NCBI GenBank assembly: GCA_900556675.1
Contig: USQE01000024.1
Coordinates: forward strand, 1 to 10,682
Source of the DNA: an uncultured Collinsella sp.
GTDB lineage: Bacteria > Actinomycetota > Coriobacteriia > Coriobacteriales > Coriobacteriaceae
Length of the DNA: 10,682 nucleotides
Direction of reading: 5' to 3'
A program made the position numbers and the translations under genes. Below are positions 8,638-10,682 of this stretch, in pieces (the stretch's first letter is position 1; the number at the start of each line of letters is the position of its first letter). The notes under the pieces are model-generated. The model ran no database searches, had not been told where the DNA came from, and saw only the letters and a program-made list of their open reading frames with translations.

Positions 8638-8679
8638 CCTCTATGTCTGTAACGCCATATAGACCGAGGGGATATATCT

Positions 8680-9819
8680 ATGACCGCAACTGCACCCGCA
8701 GCACCCGCTAAGGTGTACTTCACCAACCTGCGCACGCATGCTCGCGAGAGCCAGCTCGACAAGCTCAAGCGCCTCATCCGTCACGCCGGTATCGAGCAGA
8801 TCGACTTTGAGAACAAGTTCGTCGCCATCAAGATGCACTTTGGCGAGCTGGGCAATCTGGCCTTCCTGCGCCCCAATTACGCAAAGGTGGTTGCGGATCT
8901 CTGTAAGGAGCAGGGCGGCCTGCCCTTCCTGACGGATTGCAACACGCTCTATCCCGGCAGCCGCAAGAACGCGCTGGAGCATATGGACTGCGCCAACCTT
9001 AACGGCTTCTGGCCCATGACCACGGGTTGCCAGATTATCATCGGCGATGGTCTGCGCGGCACAGACGATGTGGAAGTTCCCGTTCTCAACGGCGAATTCT
9101 GCAAAACGGCGAAAATCGGCCGCGCCATTATGGATGCGGATGTGTTCATCAGCCTGACTCACTTTAAGGGCCATGAGGCGACGGGTTTCGGCGGTGCAAT
9201 CAAGAACATCGGCATGGGCTGCGGAAGCCGCGCCGGCAAGATGGCTCAGCACGCGGACGGCAAGCCGCAAATCGACCATGATCTGTGCCGCGGATGCCGC
9301 CGCTGTGCCAAGGAATGCGGCAGCGACGCGATTTCTTATGTGGATCGCAAGGCCGTGATCGATTACGATAAGTGCAAGGGCTGTGGCCGTTGCATTGGCG
9401 CTTGCTCGTTTGACGCGATTTCCAGTCCGGATGATTCGGCCAACGAGATGCTGGACCGCAAGATGGCGGAATACGCACAGGCGGTTTGTCAGGGCCGTCC
9501 CTGCTTCCACATCAGTCTGGTGCAGGACATCAGCCCCAACTGTGATTGCCATGGCGAAAACGATGCGCCCATCCTGCCCGACATCGGCATGTTCGCAAGC
9601 TTTGATCCCGTTGCACTGGACCAGGCCTGTGCGGATGCCTGCCTGGCGGCACAGCCCATCCCCGGCAGCCAGCTGGGCGATAACCTGAGCAAGGCGGATT
9701 GGCATTGCCACCATGACAATTTCAAGGATTCCAACCCCAACGTGGAATGGAAGGCGACTCTTGAGCAGGCGGAAAAGATTGGCCTGGGTACCCGCGAGTA
9801 CGAATTGAAGAGAATTTAA
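8680..9819 (+). CDS. DUF362 protein with two [4Fe-4S] ferredoxin motifs
   Basis: Cytoplasmic iron-sulfur protein of 379 residues; the family's biochemical role is not established. The N-terminal DUF362 part spans ~10-190, with family-like stretches such as KMHFGELGNLAFLRPNY, TDCNTLYPGSRKNA, LTHFKGHEATGFGGAIKN and GMGCGSRAGK. Two ferredoxin motifs follow: C203-x2-C206-x2-C209-x3-C213 and C232-x2-C235-x2-C238-x3-C242. The DUF362 region resumes to the end, with SPNCDCHGENDAP (C287, C289) and FDPVALDQACADAC. There is no signal peptide; the first ten residues are a plain Ala/Pro/Thr lead. The ribosome site is GAGGGG, 8 bases before the ATG. Codon use changes inside the gene: the six Glu codons up to residue 100 are all GAG, while 8 of the next 12 are GAA; CTC falls from 5 of 12 Leu codons to 1 of 15. 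See findings. Confidence 0.93.
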   Translation: MTATAPAAPAKVYFTNLRTHARESQLDKLKRLIRHAGIEQIDFENKFVAIKMHFGELGNLAFLRPNYAKVVADLCKEQGGLPFLTDCNTLYPGSRKNALEHMDCANLNGFWPMTTGCQIIIGDGLRGTDDVEVPVLNGEFCKTAKIGRAIMDADVFISLTHFKGHEATGFGGAIKNIGMGCGSRAGKMAQHADGKPQIDHDLCRGCRRCAKECGSDAISYVDRKAVIDYDKCKGCGRCIGACSFDAISSPDDSANEMLDRKMAEYAQAVCQGRPCFHISLVQDISPNCDCHGENDAPILPDIGMFASFDPVALDQACADACLAAQPIPGSQLGDNLSKADWHCHHDNFKDSNPNVEWKATLEQAEKIGLGTREYELKRI

Positions 9820-9830
9820 GCAAAGAAAAT

Positions 9831-9868
9831 GGGCCTGTGCGGTGAAAAAACGCGCAGGCTCTTTTTTT
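9831..9868 (+). terminator. Strong intrinsic terminator after the DUF362 gene
   Basis: An 11-bp stem pairs 9831-9841 (GGGCCTGTGCG) with 9851-9861 (CGCGCAGGCTC). It includes two G-U pairs and a 9-base A-rich loop, and is followed at once by seven T (9862-9868). It begins 11 bases after the stop codon and separates the DUF362 gene from the Rrf2 gene, which therefore needs its own promoter. Confidence 0.93.
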
Positions 9869-9882
9869 GCAACGTCTTTGAC

Positions 9883-9914
9883 TTGTCATCCTATTTATCT
9901 TGTGATATGATAGG
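9883..9914 (+). promoter_or_regulatory. Rrf2 gene promoter with overlapping inverted repeat
   Basis: TTGTCA (9883-9888), a 17-base spacer and TATGAT (9906-9911) form a near-consensus sigma-70 promoter; the start would be near 9918, giving a leader of about 19 bases. A second TTGACT lies 5 bases further up (9878-9883). CCTAT (9890-9894) and ATAGG (9910-9914) make an inverted repeat with a 15-base gap that straddles the spacer and -10. That is a sensible position and size for autorepression by an Rrf2 dimer, but only the outer five bases are symmetric. Confidence 0.6.
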
Positions 9915-9936
9915 TTTATAAGTGGAGGCGAGGAGT

Positions 9937-10368
9937 TTGAAGATTTCGACAAAGGGCCGATACGCCCTTCGTGTGATGATTGATCTGGCAGAGCAGAATT
10001 CCGACGAGTATATTCCGCTCAAAGCCATTGCCAAGAAGCAGGAGATTTCGGAAAAATATCTGGAACAGATCATCTCGATTTTGAATAAAGCTGGTTTCGT
10101 AAAAAGTGTGCGCGGCCCGGCGGGCGGTTATTCCCTGAAACGAAAGCCGGAAGAATATACCGTGGGAATGATCCTGCGTCTGACCGAGGGTAGCCTTGCG
10201 CCGGTGGACTGTGTAGAAGACGGCGCCGACTGCGGCAGGGAAGATCAGTGCGTTACGGTGATGCTCTGGAAAAAACTGAACGATGCCATCAACAGTGTGG
10301 TGGACAATATTACGCTGGCAGATCTGGTGGAATGGCAGATGCAGAAGTCGAATGAGTATGTGATCTGA
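9937..10368 (+). CDS. Rrf2-family transcriptional regulator with three-cysteine (IscR-like) motif
   Basis: Regulator of 143 residues, the usual Rrf2 length. The winged helix-turn-helix occupies ~1-75, with family landmarks STKGRYALRVMIDLA (4-18), ISEKYLEQIISILNKAG (37-53) and SVRGPAGGYSL (57-67). A C-terminal dimerisation helix follows. Three cysteines, C92, C99 and C105 (C-x6-C-x5-C), sit where E. coli IscR has C92, C98 and C104, so an iron-sulfur cluster sensor is likely; IscR's histidine at 107 is not matched. I chose the TTG at 9937: translation then begins (f)MKISTKGRY, the family's standard start, with GGAGG 8 bases upstream. A GTG at 9922 would add five odd residues and consume that site. 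Glu codons are mixed GAA/GAG, unlike the left part of the window. Nearby Fe-S protein and own terminator noted. Confidence 0.92.
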   Translation: MKISTKGRYALRVMIDLAEQNSDEYIPLKAIAKKQEISEKYLEQIISILNKAGFVKSVRGPAGGYSLKRKPEEYTVGMILRLTEGSLAPVDCVEDGADCGREDQCVTVMLWKKLNDAINSVVDNITLADLVEWQMQKSNEYVI

Positions 10369-10408
10369 CGGCAGACAGAATAAGCGATAACGTCCAATGA
10401 GGGAACAG

Positions 10409-10447
10409 AAGAGGGAAAATGGTGAAAACATCATTTTCCTCTTTTTT
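10409..10447 (+). terminator. Intrinsic terminator after the Rrf2 gene
   Basis: AAGAGGGAAAATGGTG (10409-10424) pairs with CATCATTTTCCTCTT (10429-10443) across an AAAA loop. The stem has about 15 pairs, one bulged G and one G-U pair. Its 3' arm merges into a run of six T ending at 10447. It lies 41 bases after the Rrf2 stop; the short stretch between holds nothing recognisable. Confidence 0.88.
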
Positions 10448-10473
10448 ACCGGTAAAAATCTGGGAGCACGGCA

Positions 10474-10502
10474 TTTACAAGCAAAAAAAAATTTGTTAAG
10501 AT
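10474..10502 (+). promoter_or_regulatory. Promoter for the GntR-family gene
   Basis: TTTACA (10474-10479), a 17-base spacer and TAAGAT (10497-10502) give a good sigma-70 match in a very A-rich stretch. Transcription would begin near 10509, leaving a leader of about 74 bases before the ATG at 10583. Confidence 0.65.
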
Positions 10503-10512
10503 AAAAAACAGG

Positions 10513-10545
10513 GCGCATTTGGAGAAGAAAAAAATCAGGATGCGC
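10513..10545 (+). repeat. Inverted repeat GCGCAT/ATGCGC in the GntR leader
   Basis: GCGCAT (10513-10518) is perfectly complemented by ATGCGC (10540-10545) across 21 purine-rich bases. It lies just after the predicted transcription start and before the ribosome site, so it may be an operator for the GntR regulator itself or a leader hairpin. The long loop makes the hairpin weak. Confidence 0.4.
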
Positions 10546-10582
10546 AAAAGTGAAGAAAATAAAAGATAAGGAGTTTCCCCTT

Positions 10583-10682
10583 ATGAAAAAACAACAGGAA
10601 AGCCTTAAAAATATGGTATATCAGGCCATTTTGAACGGCATTTTTACCGATGAATATAAACCCAATCAAATTATCAACGAGC
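10583..10682 (+). CDS. GntR-family transcriptional regulator, N-terminus only
   Basis: Only 33 residues are in the window, starting MKKQQESLKNMVYQAI and continuing LNGIFTDEYKPNQIINE. This matches the first helix and turn of GntR/FadR-type winged helices, in which a short lead is followed by Y..I..G....G..I.E; here the usual G is N in KPNQIINE. A ribosome site AAGGAG lies 9 bases before the ATG, and a good promoter and leader lie upstream. Codon use is A/T-rich (AAA, CAA, TAT, ATT), clearly different from the left 8 kb. The subfamily (FadR, HutC and so on) cannot be told because the C-terminal effector domain lies past the right edge. Confidence 0.75.
   Translation, partial: MKKQQESLKNMVYQAILNGIFTDEYKPNQIINE

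Noticed and set aside
8641..9714. A 357-codon open frame on the minus strand
   Set aside because: It is antisense to the DUF362 gene, whose ferredoxin cysteines and family motifs prove the plus strand is the coding one.

Overview
The window is mostly a high-GC, densely packed bacterial region (about 1-8,980) that looks like a gut Coriobacteriia chromosome of the Collinsella type. That assignment is an inference from codon choice (GAG, CTC/CTG, GAC, GCC) and the kinds of genes, not from a search. To its right, composition drifts and then drops clearly in GC. The last ~860 bases have strong A/T-rich promoters and U-tract terminators typical of Firmicutes (Clostridia).

Layout. (1) Minus strand, 1-1563: a two-component pair, a six-helix-type membrane histidine kinase of the HisKA_3/NarL class and its response regulator, overlapping by ATGA; the regulator runs off the left edge. 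(2) A 197-bp divergent intergenic region with a CRP/FNR-like palindrome. (3) Plus strand, 1761-5088: an ABC-2 exporter operon of one ATPase and two different six-helix permeases, tightly spaced or overlapping. (4) Plus strand, 5170-8570: a second, unrelated exporter, a MacB/LolD-type ATPase and an 888-residue FtsX/MacB-type permease carrying an Ala/Asp-rich helical insert. (5) 8680-9819: a DUF362 protein with two [4Fe-4S] ferredoxin motifs, preceded by a tandem direct repeat in its promoter and followed by a strong terminator. (6) 9937-10368: an Rrf2-family regulator with three clustered cysteines, with its own promoter and terminator. (7) 10583-end: the first 33 residues of a GntR-family regulator.

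How it may work. The divergent kinase/regulator pair is the natural candidate to control the adjacent ABC-2 exporter, as is common for NarL/DesK-class systems beside drug or lipid exporters. The MacB-type pair probably forms a mechanotransmission-type exporter or a lipid/peptide-handling complex; its substrate cannot be read from the sequence. The DUF362 iron-sulfur protein lies beside a likely Fe-S-sensing Rrf2 regulator, but the composition break runs through this neighbourhood, so the pairing may be recent or artificial.

Most notable is the composition change inside the DUF362 gene (glutamate codons switch from all GAG to mostly GAA near residue 100-130). It marks either a horizontal recombination joint or a chimeric assembly. 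I found no CRISPR array, RNA gene, transposase or clearly new defence system. The genes are recognisable families, and the novelty is in their architecture and regulation.
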